From Streptomyces sindenensis (GTDB lineage: Bacteria; Actinomycetota; Actinomycetes; Streptomycetales; Streptomycetaceae), in NCBI RefSeq assembly GCF_014649035.1, contig NZ_BMSG01000001.1:310001-374000 (forward strand): a DNA stretch of 64,000 bases, given 5' to 3'. Position 1 is the stretch's first letter. Every line of letters begins with the position of its first letter. Below, piece after piece: positions 1 to 8,378 of the stretch. The notes beneath the pieces are model-generated. The model searched no databases, was not told where the DNA came from, and was given only the letters and a program-made list of their open reading frames with translations. A program made the translations under genes and the position numbers.

Positions 1-482
1 ATGTCGAACTTCATGACATCCCCCACCCATCGAACGAACACACGTACGACCATGTCTACCAATCCAGCCATTGCTACTGCAATCGACAAATCAGCCAACG
101 GCATTGCGGACTTCGTCCCGACGCTCGGGTCTCGGCACCCGAGAACCGGGACCCGAGACCCGAGCGCCGGAGTGGGGCTTTCACTCTTACGGGGGTACCT
201 GAACGGGGTCCCGGCCCGAAGCTCGGGACCCGGGATCCGAGAGCCGGGACGCGAGACCCGGGATTCGAGCCCCCTCAGTAACCGGTAGGGAAATGAGGAG
301 GGTTCGGGAAAACCTCCCCACCCGCCCGCCCCCGTCACGGCCAGCAAGTATGACTAATCGCGGCAGCTTGCGGCGCACCGAAGCGACTGTTTACGGTGCG
401 AGAACCAAACGACCCCGACGCGGTGTTGGACGCACCAGGCCGGGGTCTCACCACAAGATCGATCACCTAGAAAGCCGATCCC
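1..482. other. non-coding leader region rich in inverted repeats
   Basis: I see no convincing gene here. The open frames lack ribosome sites and family resemblance. The stretch from about 120 to 275 is built from variants of a CGGGACCCGAGA-like word on both strands. It gives several potential hairpins, the best having a 14-bp perfect stem at 122-135 and 153-166. The next gene starts at 483. Confidence 0.6.
122..166. repeat. 14-bp perfect inverted repeat
   Basis: The left arm CGCTCGGGTCTCGG at 122-135 pairs perfectly with 153-166 around a 17-nt loop. A second hairpin with an 8-bp perfect stem (GGGTCCCG) lies at 206-213 and 224-231. These could end transcription from genes to the left of the window or be a dispersed palindromic element. 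Confidence 0.6.
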
Positions 483-1694
483 ATGGCTACCCAGCACACT
501 AGCGCTGCCCTCAGCGCCCCCGCACCCTCACCCGCGTACCCGAAGGCGACGCCCGGCTACGGCAAACGATCCGCTCCCGGCCAACTACCGCGACGCCCTG
601 ACGACTTCGCCTTACTGTCGATGCGTGAGCGGTACGTCGCCGGGTTCGTCGACCACCTCCCCGACGGCGCGGCCATGGGCGTCAAGACCCTCGCCAAGCA
701 ACTCCCGCTCTACGGCCAGCAAGCCATCGGCACCGCCCTCACCGCCCTTTCGGTCGCCGGGCACCTACGCCGCGTGCGATGCGCCGTCGGCCAGGGCGAG
801 ACGACCCGCTGGGCCTTCCGCACCTTCTGGTCCCGGACCGCGCGCGACAACGAGTGGTGGAACGCCTACCTCGCCGCCGAGATGCGCCAACTCAACGACA
901 GGGACAGCCTCGACGGCCTCCCCCGAGACCCGGCCGCCGACGGACCCACCGCCCCGCCACCACCCTGGGTCCCCGCTGATGAACCCGTCAATGAACCCGC
1001 TGCCGAATCTGCCTCTGAGCCTCCTGCCGACCATGCGGCGCCCGTAATCGGGACCGGGCCGACGAAGGACACCGGACCCGCCCGGCCCGCCGCAGTGCAA
1101 GCACCTGGCCCCGACCAGGCACCCATGCCCGCCGCCGCTCCGTCGAGCGCCCCCGCCGGCCGGGAACCCGCACACGTAAAGCTGCCGAACGCCCCGGCCC
1201 CAGAGCCCGGCAGCCGCCCCTCCCCCGCGTACCTCGCGCTCGCCCAACTCGCCCACAGGGACATCCGTGTCGCCCTGTCCGCCGCCGACTGCAGCGCACT
1301 TGAACCCCTCGCCACCGCATGGCTCGACCGAGGCGTCAGCACCGACTACCTCATCCACACCCTGACCGCCGGACTTCCCTACTCCGTCGACTCACCCGTC
1401 GCCCTCATCCGCCGCCGGCTCATGGACAAGATCCCGCCTCAACTGCCCACCGAGCGGGACGCACTTCCGCCCGAGGCTCCCGCCCGGCGCATCCTCGTCG
1501 AGTGCACCGACTGCGGCGCCCCCGGCCGCCCCGAAGCCCTCCCGGACGGCCTCTGCCGCCCCTGCCGCACCCACCACGCCTCCGGGGCCGCCGAGAAGCA
1601 CCCCGCCGACCCCCGCGACACATCCGATGCTCCCAACGCGCGGGACATCAGCGCGTACGTCGCCGAACTCCGCAATCGCCTCAAGGCTCCCTGA
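483..1694 (+). CDS. winged-helix DNA-binding protein with C-terminal zinc ribbon
   Basis: A 403-residue protein of a family common in Streptomyces mobile and accessory regions, usually annotated MarR-like or helix-turn-helix. Residues about 45-125 form a winged-helix-like domain (KTLAKQLPLYGQQAIGTAL, then a wing and a conserved RTFWSRTARDNEWW block). A long Pro/Ala-rich linker follows, then a second helical block around 245-320. A CxxC...CxxC ribbon (CTDCG, CRPC) sits near residues 340-360. Codon 44 is TTA (612-614), so translation probably depends on the bldA tRNA. The start is ATG with a weak AGAAAG site. Its target and role are unknown. Confidence 0.75.
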   Translation: MATQHTSAALSAPAPSPAYPKATPGYGKRSAPGQLPRRPDDFALLSMRERYVAGFVDHLPDGAAMGVKTLAKQLPLYGQQAIGTALTALSVAGHLRRVRCAVGQGETTRWAFRTFWSRTARDNEWWNAYLAAEMRQLNDRDSLDGLPRDPAADGPTAPPPPWVPADEPVNEPAAESASEPPADHAAPVIGTGPTKDTGPARPAAVQAPGPDQAPMPAAAPSSAPAGREPAHVKLPNAPAPEPGSRPSPAYLALAQLAHRDIRVALSAADCSALEPLATAWLDRGVSTDYLIHTLTAGLPYSVDSPVALIRRRLMDKIPPQLPTERDALPPEAPARRILVECTDCGAPGRPEALPDGLCRPCRTHHASGAAEKHPADPRDTSDAPNARDISAYVAELRNRLKAP

Positions 1695-1735
1695 TCAAGG
1701 GAACGGCCCCGAGCCTCAGCCAGTAATCTGATGCG

Positions 1736-2152
1736 ATGGTCGACGTGGGGGTAAGCGAGCTGCGGCGGAGCCGCGATCGGCTCGCGAAACAGGGAGACGC
1801 CGCCGAGCAAGCAGGGGACGGCGCGATCAGCGGGTTACTGCTCTTCTACGCAGCCGAATGCGGCCTGAAGGCGGAGGTGTTGCGCTGGATTCTGCGGCGT
1901 GAGGACACCTCCGCACTACCCAGTGACCTGCGTTCCCACAATCTGCGCCGCCTGGCCAAGGCGTTGAACCTTCAGGACCCCACCCCTGGGCAGGACCCAT
2001 TGCGGTGTCGTCGGCACAAGGACAGCACCTGGATCGAGAGCCATCAGCTGCATGAGGCATGGCGCTATGGTGCAGAACTGTGCGCAGATGATCAGAAAGC
2101 TGCGCTGGAAGCCTTGAAGTCACTGGTGGAGGACGCCAGGAAAGGAACTTGA
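1736..2152 (+). CDS. HEPN-like small helical protein
   Basis: 138 residues, all-helical. The block FYAAECGLKAEVLRWIL followed by SHNLRRL resembles the first helices of HEPN-type proteins (A-E-x-x-L-K-A, then a H-x-L helix), and LHEAWRYGAEL resembles their C-terminal helix. I do not see a clean RX4-6H ribonuclease motif, so catalysis is doubtful. Codon 34 is TTA. There is no good ribosome site. A TAATCT hexamer at 1725-1730 lies so close to the ATG that the transcript could be leaderless. The stop overlaps the next gene's TTG start, so the two are translationally coupled and probably work together. The HEPN call is inferred from pattern only. Confidence 0.6.
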   Translation: MVDVGVSELRRSRDRLAKQGDAAEQAGDGAISGLLLFYAAECGLKAEVLRWILRREDTSALPSDLRSHNLRRLAKALNLQDPTPGQDPLRCRRHKDSTWIESHQLHEAWRYGAELCADDQKAALEALKSLVEDARKGT

Positions 2153-4827
2153 GCGTTATGGCCGGCAAGCTCTTCACCTGGGTGGACATCGATTCTCAAC
2201 TGGCCGAAGCAGCTGCGGACGGCCAGTGGCCGCAGTGGCTCCTGGAGGTCGACGCCTGGTGGGACGCTCTGGAACTGACGGTTCGCCCAGGTACGGAGCG
2301 CGGGGCCGCCCGCGACTGGCTGGACAGCCAGTTCGGCCTCGGGTCAGCGGCTGAAACCGACGCGGGCCTGGCACTCGCCCTGGATCGCCCCGCGGCTCAC
2401 GCCCCCCGCTCGCTCCCTGTGCGCCTGGTCGAAGCGGACGGTTCCGGAGCAGCCCCACGCCGCCCGCGACTCAGTGAGCGGCGTGTCACCTCAGCGCTGG
2501 GGGACGCCCTGCCGCGACCCGAGCACGCTCAGTTTGCCGGTGACAAGCAACTCATCGCCTTCCACTCCTTCAAGGGCGGCGTGGGACGCACGTTGCATGC
2601 CGTTGCTCTCGCCGATTTCCTGGCCTCCCAGGGCCAGCATGTTCTCCTCGTGGACGCGGACCTGGAGGCCCCCGGCATTACCTGGATGTACCAAGCGCAA
2701 GGGGGACGCTGCGACATCGCGTACGAGGACGTCCTCGCCCTCCTGCACTCGTCGAAGCAAGGTGACGCCACGCAGGCGGTGGAAATCGCAGCTGCGTATC
2801 TTCCCAACCAGCGTGTCTCACGCTATCCGGGGTCAGGCCGCGTGACCGTGCTTCCCGCCAGCCGACGCAGTCGACTCGGTCCACCTCGAATCGGCCCCAC
2901 CGACCTGTTGACCGAGGACCGCTCACCGTACTTCCTCAGCGAATCCCTCTCGGCCCTCGCTGTCGCAGCCGAGGTCGACACCGTCGTACTGGACCTGCGG
3001 GCCGGAGCCTCCGAGCTGGCGGCGCCCATCCTGCTGGACCCCCGCGTGACGCGGATTTTCGTCACCACAGTCAGCAGTCAGTCCCTCCAAGGGACCGAGA
3101 CCATGATCCGGCAGTTGGGAGCCCAGTCCCCGGCCGTGGCACGGACGGATCCGGCTCCCGGTGCGATCGTGACGCAGTACCGGCTGGACGTCCACGACCT
3201 GCATGCCGAGGAGGCCCGGAGTGGCCTGTCCGCAGCTCTGTCGTCCACCATCGCCGTGGCGGCCACCGATGAGTACACCTCGGACGAACTCACGGTGGAT
3301 GAACAGGTCCTGACCGAGCCGCTCCTGAGCCCGTTCCGTGAAGAGCTGCTCGCGCTTCCGCAAGGCTGGGACGCGGTCGTGGAAGTCATTCGGCGCTGCG
3401 GTCTGCCCGGCTTGCTCAGCGAGTTCGCACCAGGCGCCGGGCAACCGGTACCGGCATCCGCGGACGACCTGGCGACCCTGGACGAGCGTCGACGCGCACT
3501 GGAAAGCACAGCGGGTCGTCTCGTCTTCGCTGAGCGACAGGGCATGGACTCCAGTCTCGGCTTCCTCACGACCGAACCGGTCCGTCGCCTGATCGCGGAT
3601 CACAGCACCGACCTTCCTGTAGCTGTCGTCGTCGGCGCGAAAGGCGCGGGCAAGACCTTCACGTTCGCCAGAATGTGCACTGCGGGCACATGGGATGCTT
3701 TCGCGCGCGAGAACGGCCAGAGCGTCGAGCGGACTGCCATGGTCATTCCTGTCCTGGACCCGGCCAACATCGCGGAGCCACAGACCGGCGTGCTGTCCCC
3801 CCAAGCGCTCAGAGACCGCGCGGCAGGTGGAGAAGGCGTTACCGCCGACGAGCTCCGCAGCCATCTGAACGCCGGCCTCGCGGACACACAGGCCCACGAC
3901 ACGGAATTCTGGAGGCAGCGCTGGCTGGAATGTCTGGCCTGGTCAGCCGGTGCCCCACGTGACGTACCAGCTGAGGAATTCCTCATCCAGCGGACCCTGG
4001 ACACGCCCGGATCCTGTGTCTTCGTGATTGACGGCTTGGAGGACTGGCTCGAGTCCCTGGACGCAGAACCTCGGCGCATCGCCCTCCGAACCCTGCTGAT
4101 CGAGGTTCCGGCCTGGCTCCGCCGCCTCCGCAACCGCTCGCTCGGCCTCGTGGTATTCGTGCGTCAGGATCTGGTCCGCACGGCGATCAAGCAGAATCTC
4201 GGGCAGTTCCTCGACCGCTATTCCCCTTACGAACTCCGGTGGGACACCGAAGACGCCCTTCGGCTCTCGTTGTGGATCGCGTCAAGTGCCAACGCGGTGG
4301 TAACGCCTGATACTCCGATCGCCGATATGGGCTTCCACGAAATCGTCCAAGCGCTCCTTCCCCTCTGGGGTGCGAAGCTCGGTACCGAGAACTCGCGTGA
4401 AGCCTGGGCCGACCGGTGGGTTCCTGCGGCTCTCGCCGACTTCAACGAACAGATCCAGGCCCGCGATGTCGTCCGCTTCCTGCGGGAGGCGGCTTCCGCT
4501 TCCACCGGCGACGAGCGCTGGCAGGACAGAGTGCTGACCCCGGCGGCCATGCGTCACGCGCTGGGGGCGTGCAGCCGCGAGAAGGTACAGGAGATCAATC
4601 AGGAGAATCCCCGCCTCGGGAAGCTCCTTCGGCACATGGCAACTTTCTCCGACTCCGTCAAGATGCCCTTCGATGCAGCTGATCTAAATCTGGCCCCTGA
4701 CGAGGTCGAAGCCCTGGAGCAGTGGGGCGCACTGGCCAGAGATGCCGACGGGCGCTACCGCATGCCCGAGATCTACCGCCACGCGCTAGGTTTCCGCACC
4801 CAGGGCAGGGCACGAGTCGTCCGGTGA
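2149..4827 (+). CDS. KGGVGR-type ParA-like ATPase fused to a second P-loop NTPase
   Basis: 892 residues. After an N-terminal segment of about 130 residues comes a MinD/ParA-type ATPase with deviant Walker A KGGVGRT (K142), then VLLVDADLEAPG and VDTVVLDLRAG. A second P-loop, GAKGAGKT, begins near residue 496 with Walker B-like VFVIDGLEDWLE near 630. The C-terminal 250 residues are helical and unassigned. KGGVGR variant ATPases are known as large accessory proteins, often beside small effectors. No partition gene is nearby, so plasmid segregation is unlikely. TTG at 2149 overlaps the upstream stop (TTGA); ATG at 2158 is an alternative start. A conflict or defence role is inferred. Confidence 0.75.
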   Translation: MSVMAGKLFTWVDIDSQLAEAAADGQWPQWLLEVDAWWDALELTVRPGTERGAARDWLDSQFGLGSAAETDAGLALALDRPAAHAPRSLPVRLVEADGSGAAPRRPRLSERRVTSALGDALPRPEHAQFAGDKQLIAFHSFKGGVGRTLHAVALADFLASQGQHVLLVDADLEAPGITWMYQAQGGRCDIAYEDVLALLHSSKQGDATQAVEIAAAYLPNQRVSRYPGSGRVTVLPASRRSRLGPPRIGPTDLLTEDRSPYFLSESLSALAVAAEVDTVVLDLRAGASELAAPILLDPRVTRIFVTTVSSQSLQGTETMIRQLGAQSPAVARTDPAPGAIVTQYRLDVHDLHAEEARSGLSAALSSTIAVAATDEYTSDELTVDEQVLTEPLLSPFREELLALPQGWDAVVEVIRRCGLPGLLSEFAPGAGQPVPASADDLATLDERRRALESTAGRLVFAERQGMDSSLGFLTTEPVRRLIADHSTDLPVAVVVGAKGAGKTFTFARMCTAGTWDAFARENGQSVERTAMVIPVLDPANIAEPQTGVLSPQALRDRAAGGEGVTADELRSHLNAGLADTQAHDTEFWRQRWLECLAWSAGAPRDVPAEEFLIQRTLDTPGSCVFVIDGLEDWLESLDAEPRRIALRTLLIEVPAWLRRLRNRSLGLVVFVRQDLVRTAIKQNLGQFLDRYSPYELRWDTEDALRLSLWIASSANAVVTPDTPIADMGFHEIVQALLPLWGAKLGTENSREAWADRWVPAALADFNEQIQARDVVRFLREAASASTGDERWQDRVLTPAAMRHALGACSREKVQEINQENPRLGKLLRHMATFSDSVKMPFDAADLNLAPDEVEALEQWGALARDADGRYRMPEIYRHALGFRTQGRARVVR

Positions 4828-4942
4828 ATGTGAGTACCGTTCTTGTCCGGCGGAAGCTCCGCTCGCCGTAGAACATCGGCATCGAGGTCGTCCCTCTCGC
4901 CCGCCGACCCCGACCGTCTTCGCAGCCTCTGGTGAACGCCTC

Positions 4943-5434
4943 TCAGCGGGGCAGCAGAGCCCAGGTCTTCGTGCCACGGTGCGGTGGAAGCGCGCCGTCG
5001 GTGCCCCATGCACCGCCCCAGTCGGCCACCACCGCTGCCAGCAGCCACAGAGCCCGGCGGCGACGGCTCCGGCAGAGGGCGTCCGCCCTCGGATCGTCGT
5101 GACCGGCGTGCTGGTCCCAGGTGACCAACCGCAGGGCGTCGTCCCGCTCACGCACGGAGACGTACAGCTCCTTGCCAGGTGCCATCCGCGCGGCCACGGA
5201 GAGGAGTTCGCCCATGGCGAGCCCAGCGGGCCAGGCGTACCGGGTGAGCTCGTGAGTCCGCAGCGCCGCGGTGAGCAGGGCTCGCCCGACCGCCGCGCTG
5301 CGCGGGTCGCCCAGCAGGGTCACGCTCAGTGCGAGGCCACGCCCGGAGGCCGTGAGCGGCGGGGCGTACGGGGCCGGGGAGGCCGGCTCTTCGAGGGTCG
5401 CGGGGCAGAGTGCGGCGCGTGAGGACGGAGGCAT
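4943..5434 (-). CDS. degenerate RsbW/HATPase-like regulatory protein
   Basis: About 163 residues from an ATG with AAGGGAG six bases upstream; longer starts lack a site. It resembles the small histidine-kinase-type ATPase proteins that accompany DUF5753/DUF397 pairs in Streptomyces. The ELLSVAARMAPG block stands where the N-box ELVTNAVRH normally lies and lacks the Asn. TWDQHAG corresponds to the G1 box, and the GTKTWALLP ending fits. ATP binding may therefore be weak. It is divergent from the XRE gene at 5744 and likely acts as its partner in a regulatory switch. Confidence 0.7.
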   Translation of the reverse strand: MPPSSRAALCPATLEEPASPAPYAPPLTASGRGLALSVTLLGDPRSAAVGRALLTAALRTHELTRYAWPAGLAMGELLSVAARMAPGKELYVSVRERDDALRLVTWDQHAGHDDPRADALCRSRRRRALWLLAAVVADWGGAWGTDGALPPHRGTKTWALLPR

Positions 5435-5743
5435 GGCTGACTCCCTTGGAGTGGTGAAGTGTTGGGTGGCGCTGGAGTGTTCGGCGTCGGAGCGCACAGG
5501 GGCTCGCGTCCTACCCGAGGGGCTGTGGCCTGTCTCCCTGACGCGACGCCGCCCCTCCCAGGGCAGGAGGAGGCAGGCAGAGCCGCGCGATGCACTTCGG
5601 CCTATCGGTGCGTGAGCGGTGCAGCACTCAACATAGCCCCACGAGGGTTAAATTGCCCTTACGGTAAGAGAATTGCGCCCTTTCGTGTCTGGTCGCACGT
5701 ACAGACGGCAGACTTTCCTTGACCGTCTGCGGAAAGGACCGGC
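5435..5743. promoter_or_regulatory. divergent promoter region of the Scr-type regulator set
   Basis: This 309-bp stretch separates the ATPase-like gene from the XRE gene and has no gene. Two candidate operators are visible. CTTAC-G-GTAAG lies at 5658-5668. CAGACGG at 5702-5708 pairs with CCGTCTG at 5723-5729 just before the GGAAAGGACC ribosome site of the XRE gene. Autoregulation is inferred. Confidence 0.5.
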
Positions 5744-6595
5744 ATGGCAGCAAGGACATCCCCCACTGACCGTCAGCGGCGACTCGGTGCCGAAGTGCGG
5801 AAGATGCGCATGTCGGCGGGGGTGACGGCGGAGTCCGCTGCGGCACTTCTGGGCGTCGATCGCGGCAAGATCTCGAACATCGAGTCCGGGGCAAGGCCCA
5901 TCAGCCCTGAACGGATCCGGACGCTGGCCGGCGCCTGTTCTTACACCGATGAGCGATTCGTCGACGCATTGGCCGACATGGCACGCCCATCTCAGCGTGG
6001 CTGGTGGGAGCAGTACCGCACCTCGCTTCCGCACGGCCTGAGTGACGTCGCGGAGCTGGAGTCCCATGCCGTACGCATGAGAGCCGCGCACGCCATCCAC
6101 GTTCCCGGACTGCTGCAAACCACCGACCATGCGTTGGCCCTCTTCCGGGCGGTGGTCCCGCCACTCCCTGAGCACGAGGTCGCCATGCGCCTGACCCACC
6201 GGCTCCAGAGACAGCACGTTCTCGAGGAGCCGAACCCCACCTCGTACGTCTGCATCGTGCACGAGGCCGCACTACGGATGCAGTTCGGTGGCACAACGGT
6301 CGCACGCGGACAGTTGCACCACCTCGCGGAGAGGGCAGAGCAGCCCAACGTTCGCCTGCTCGTGATCCCGTTCACGGCTGGTGTGTTTCCTGGTGCCGGG
6401 CAGACAGTTTTCTATGCGGAGGGCCCCGTCCCCCAACTCGACACCGTGCAGATCGACAATTCCCATGGGCCTGACTTTCTCCACTCGGAAGACCAGCTGT
6501 CGAAGTACCGGGCACACCTGGACTGGATGGAGCAGATCGCCCTGGGACCTGACCAGTCACGTGACTTCATCCACGACATCGCACGCCAACTCTGA
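5744..6595 (+). CDS. XRE-family regulator with DUF5753 (Scr1-type)
   Basis: 283 residues. The N-terminal helix-turn-helix covers about 10-65 (RRLGAEVRKMRMSAGVTAES, VDRGKISNIESGARP). The rest is a DUF5753 domain with its usual landmarks: WWEQYR near 86, the E-x-x-A-x-x-x-R block, VPGLLQT near 121, and a LLVIPF..AG..PG block. This is the regulator half of a regulator/DUF397 pair common in actinomycetes, several of which affect development or antibiotic production. The ATG start has AAAGGA upstream. It is followed after 10 bp by the DUF397-like gene, with the ATPase-like gene divergent. Confidence 0.9.
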   Translation: MAARTSPTDRQRRLGAEVRKMRMSAGVTAESAAALLGVDRGKISNIESGARPISPERIRTLAGACSYTDERFVDALADMARPSQRGWWEQYRTSLPHGLSDVAELESHAVRMRAAHAIHVPGLLQTTDHALALFRAVVPPLPEHEVAMRLTHRLQRQHVLEEPNPTSYVCIVHEAALRMQFGGTTVARGQLHHLAERAEQPNVRLLVIPFTAGVFPGAGQTVFYAEGPVPQLDTVQIDNSHGPDFLHSEDQLSKYRAHLDWMEQIALGPDQSRDFIHDIARQL

Positions 6596-6605
6596 GAGGT
6601 CGACC

Positions 6606-6797
6606 ATGCGCGGGATCAATTGGGAAGACGCGTTCTGCGGCGAAGGCAACTCCTGCTATCGGATAGGCACGGATGAGCAAGGCAACAGCTACATCGCCCG
6701 CCAGGGTGAGGAGCAGGCATATCTCACCGACAGCCGGGAGGCCCTCCAGCAGCTGATCCGCGACATCAAGGCCGGAAAGGCCGACCACCTGCTGTGA
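6606..6797 (+). CDS. DUF397-like small protein (Scr2-type)
   Basis: 63 residues beginning MRGINWEDAFCGEGNSCYRI. The Gly-rich C-x-x-x-x-x-C segment, a central IARQG strand and a C-terminal helix (ALQQLIRDIKAGKADHLL) match the plan of DUF397 proteins, although the usual W-x-KSSYS opening has diverged. It lies 10 bp downstream of the DUF5753 regulator, the normal pairing. In characterised pairs the DUF397 protein modulates or antagonises the regulator. Confidence 0.8.
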   Translation: MRGINWEDAFCGEGNSCYRIGTDEQGNSYIARQGEEQAYLTDSREALQQLIRDIKAGKADHLL

Positions 6798-6804
6798 TGG
6801 CGGA

Positions 6805-6841
6805 GGGTCCCGTGCCACGTTCACCTTGCGGCACGGGACCC
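6805..6841 (+). terminator. 12-bp stem terminator
   Basis: GGGTCCCGTGCC at 6805-6816 pairs perfectly with 6830-6841 around a 13-nt loop. It starts 8 bases after the DUF397-like stop and lies before the convergent XRE gene, so it can serve both strands. Confidence 0.75.
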
Positions 6842-6934
6842 CTTGGCGCAACGCGGCTCTCGCGCGCAGGGGGCAGGAGGCAGGGACACGGATTCGGATC
6901 CGAGGGCTCAAGGTGCCGGCAGATCCCTCTTCGC

Positions 6935-7273
6935 TCACGCCACGGTGTATTCGGTGTCGCCGAAGTCGGCAACGACCCGGAGCCTGCCACCGAGCGCTTC
7001 CACGTAGGACCGGAGGGTCGCCACCTCGGTACGATCGACCTCTCCGTGCTCGATCGCGGAAACTCGCGGCGCCGAGACTCCCATCACCTCGGCAACATCA
7101 CGCTGCGTGAGTGCCTGGTCCCGCCGAACCTCGGCCAGCTGATACGCCCGCACCTCGGCAGCCAGCCGGTCCATGGCCGCTCGCTTCTCCTCGGACGTAC
7201 GCACGGGCCGACCCGCCGCGATACGACGCTCCCGCGTCGTGCGCTTGGTCTCCTCCCAGCTGACGCTGCTCAT
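6935..7273 (-). CDS. HigA-like XRE antitoxin
   Basis: 112 residues. The N-terminal half is a charged helical segment. The C-terminal half is a helix-turn-helix (RDQALTQRDVAEVMGVSAPR, then VSAIEHGEVDRTEVATLRSY) followed by the beta tail GGRLRVVADFGDTEYTV typical of HigA/YgiU-class antitoxins. ATG at 7273 is preferred because AGGGAG sits about five bases upstream; a GTG two codons earlier has no spacing. The expected toxin is represented only by a remnant immediately upstream, so this is an orphan antitoxin. Confidence 0.85.
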   Translation of the reverse strand: MSSVSWEETKRTTRERRIAAGRPVRTSEEKRAAMDRLAAEVRAYQLAEVRRDQALTQRDVAEVMGVSAPRVSAIEHGEVDRTEVATLRSYVEALGGRLRVVADFGDTEYTVA

Positions 7274-7289
7274 TCGCACTCCCTGGAGC

Positions 7290-7427
7290 CATGGCGTCGT
7301 GGATCTTCCCGCTCCGGGACGACCCGGGCCGCAGCTCCTTCAGGTGATGCAGCTCCGCACCCTTCAGCCGGTCACCCGGCGGCCTTGCGAGAGTCGGGCC
7401 GCCCTCACGCGTTCCCCGAGCTGCCAC
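7290..7427 (-). pseudogene. HigB/Gp49-like toxin remnant
   Basis: On the minus strand the frame reads LARPPGDRLKGAELHHLKEL followed by RPGSSRSGKIHDA. This matches the middle of HigB-type toxins, whose hallmark is P..D.LKG....LKELRPGSSGRSE.R. The residues expected next (R-I-L-F-A-F-D-P and the C-terminal third) are absent, and no N-terminal part is found upstream. It sits directly before the HigA-like gene in the normal toxin-antitoxin order. The toxin appears deleted by truncation at both ends. Confidence 0.65.
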
Positions 7428-7454
7428 GCCTGCTGTCAGCTGTCTGCTGGGCGG

Positions 7455-7625
7455 TCAGGAAGCACATCGCAGGCAGGGGGCAAGACCCAGCTCTTCCCGC
7501 GCCTCTTCCTCCGGGACCGCTGCCCACTTGTCGCAGGTATCCCGCTTACCGGTCAACGCCGGGCACTTCCCGTCCCTGTGATAGGCGGTGCGGTGGATAC
7601 CTTCGCGATACATGACGATTTGCAT
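7455..7625 (-). CDS. small His/Cys protein, unrecognised
   Basis: 56 residues starting MQIVMYREG, with GAGAGGG about ten bases upstream. The sequence carries HRTAYHRDGKCPAL, a DTCDKW turn and a final PCLRCAS. The H-x-x-x-x-H...C pattern with a closing C-x-x-C recalls short metal-binding or cysteine-rich domains seen at the ends of Streptomyces accessory proteins. It may be an independent gene or a fragment of a larger protein. No function is proposed. Confidence 0.4.
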   Translation of the reverse strand: MQIVMYREGIHRTAYHRDGKCPALTGKRDTCDKWAAVPEEEAREELGLAPCLRCAS

Positions 7626-7739
7626 GCGTTGCCGACCCTCTCGGTTGACGACGCGACCAACCTACTTCAGCCGGAGGCATGGAACAGCCGGGCCTGCACG
7701 GCGGCGGCGCGGGGGCCGCCGCCGTGCGGACAGACGAGG

Positions 7740-8378
7740 TCAGGACCCCTCGCCGCGCGGGAAGGAGACCTCCACGCGGCGGTTCTTCTTGCGGCCCTCT
7801 TCGTTGCTGTTGCTGGCGATCGGGTACTGCTCGCCGTAGCCCCGGATCTCGTACGTGACGGTGGGGCCGAGCTGCTTCGACAGCACCCCGTGCACGGCGT
7901 CGGCCCGCTGCTTGGACAGGACGTCGCCGTGGGCGGAGGAGCCGAGGTTGTCGGTGAAGCCGAAGACGCGGACCTTGGTCGCGTTCTGCTTCTTGATCTC
8001 GTCGGCGATGGCGGCGATACGGGCGTTGGCCGCCGAGGAGAGCTTCGCGCTGTCCTTGCCGAAGAGGACTTCCGCCTGGAGGGCGAACTTGATGTCGGCG
8101 TTGCTGTCCTCGCGGCGCTCCTCGCCGCCGAGGTCTTCGACCACCTGGACGATGTCGAGGACCCGGCCGGGGGCAAGGGTTCCGCCCTCGGGCATCTTGA
8201 GGTCGGGGTCGTTGGCGTCGATCGGGACCGGTGGCTCGGATGTCGCTTCCGTGCCCGGGGGCACGCTGGGCCCGTCATCGGCCCACGAAGGTGAGGCGCC
8301 GAACAGGGCGGTGGCCGCGACGAGCACGGCAGTCGCAATGGGCAGTCCCACGGTACGCGCAGGCGTCATGGCGTTCAT
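7740..8378 (-). CDS. secreted OmpA-domain protein
   Basis: 212 residues. A signal peptide covers about 1-32 (hydrophobic LPIATAVLVAATALFG, then ASPSWA). The OmpA/MotB-type peptidoglycan-binding domain covers about 100-210, with VLFGKDSAKLS, VRVFGFTDNLGSS, LSKQRADAV and NRRVEVSFPRG, including the D and R positions that bind diaminopimelate. In a monoderm such a protein probably anchors an envelope complex to peptidoglycan. It overlaps the upstream lipoprotein by an ATGA, so the two are coupled. As the last gene of the Tad-region run, it may stabilise the pilus machinery. Confidence 0.85.
   Translation of the reverse strand: MNAMTPARTVGLPIATAVLVAATALFGASPSWADDGPSVPPGTEATSEPPVPIDANDPDLKMPEGGTLAPGRVLDIVQVVEDLGGEERREDSNADIKFALQAEVLFGKDSAKLSSAANARIAAIADEIKKQNATKVRVFGFTDNLGSSAHGDVLSKQRADAVHGVLSKQLGPTVTYEIRGYGEQYPIASNSNEEGRKKNRRVEVSFPRGEGS

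Noticed and set aside
1-288. Possible 95-residue protein at the left edge
   Set aside because: No ribosome site or recognisable family, and the second half is made of inverted repeats.
2149-4827. Plasmid partition ParA
   Set aside because: Far too long, has a second P-loop, and no ParB gene or centromere-like repeats are adjacent.
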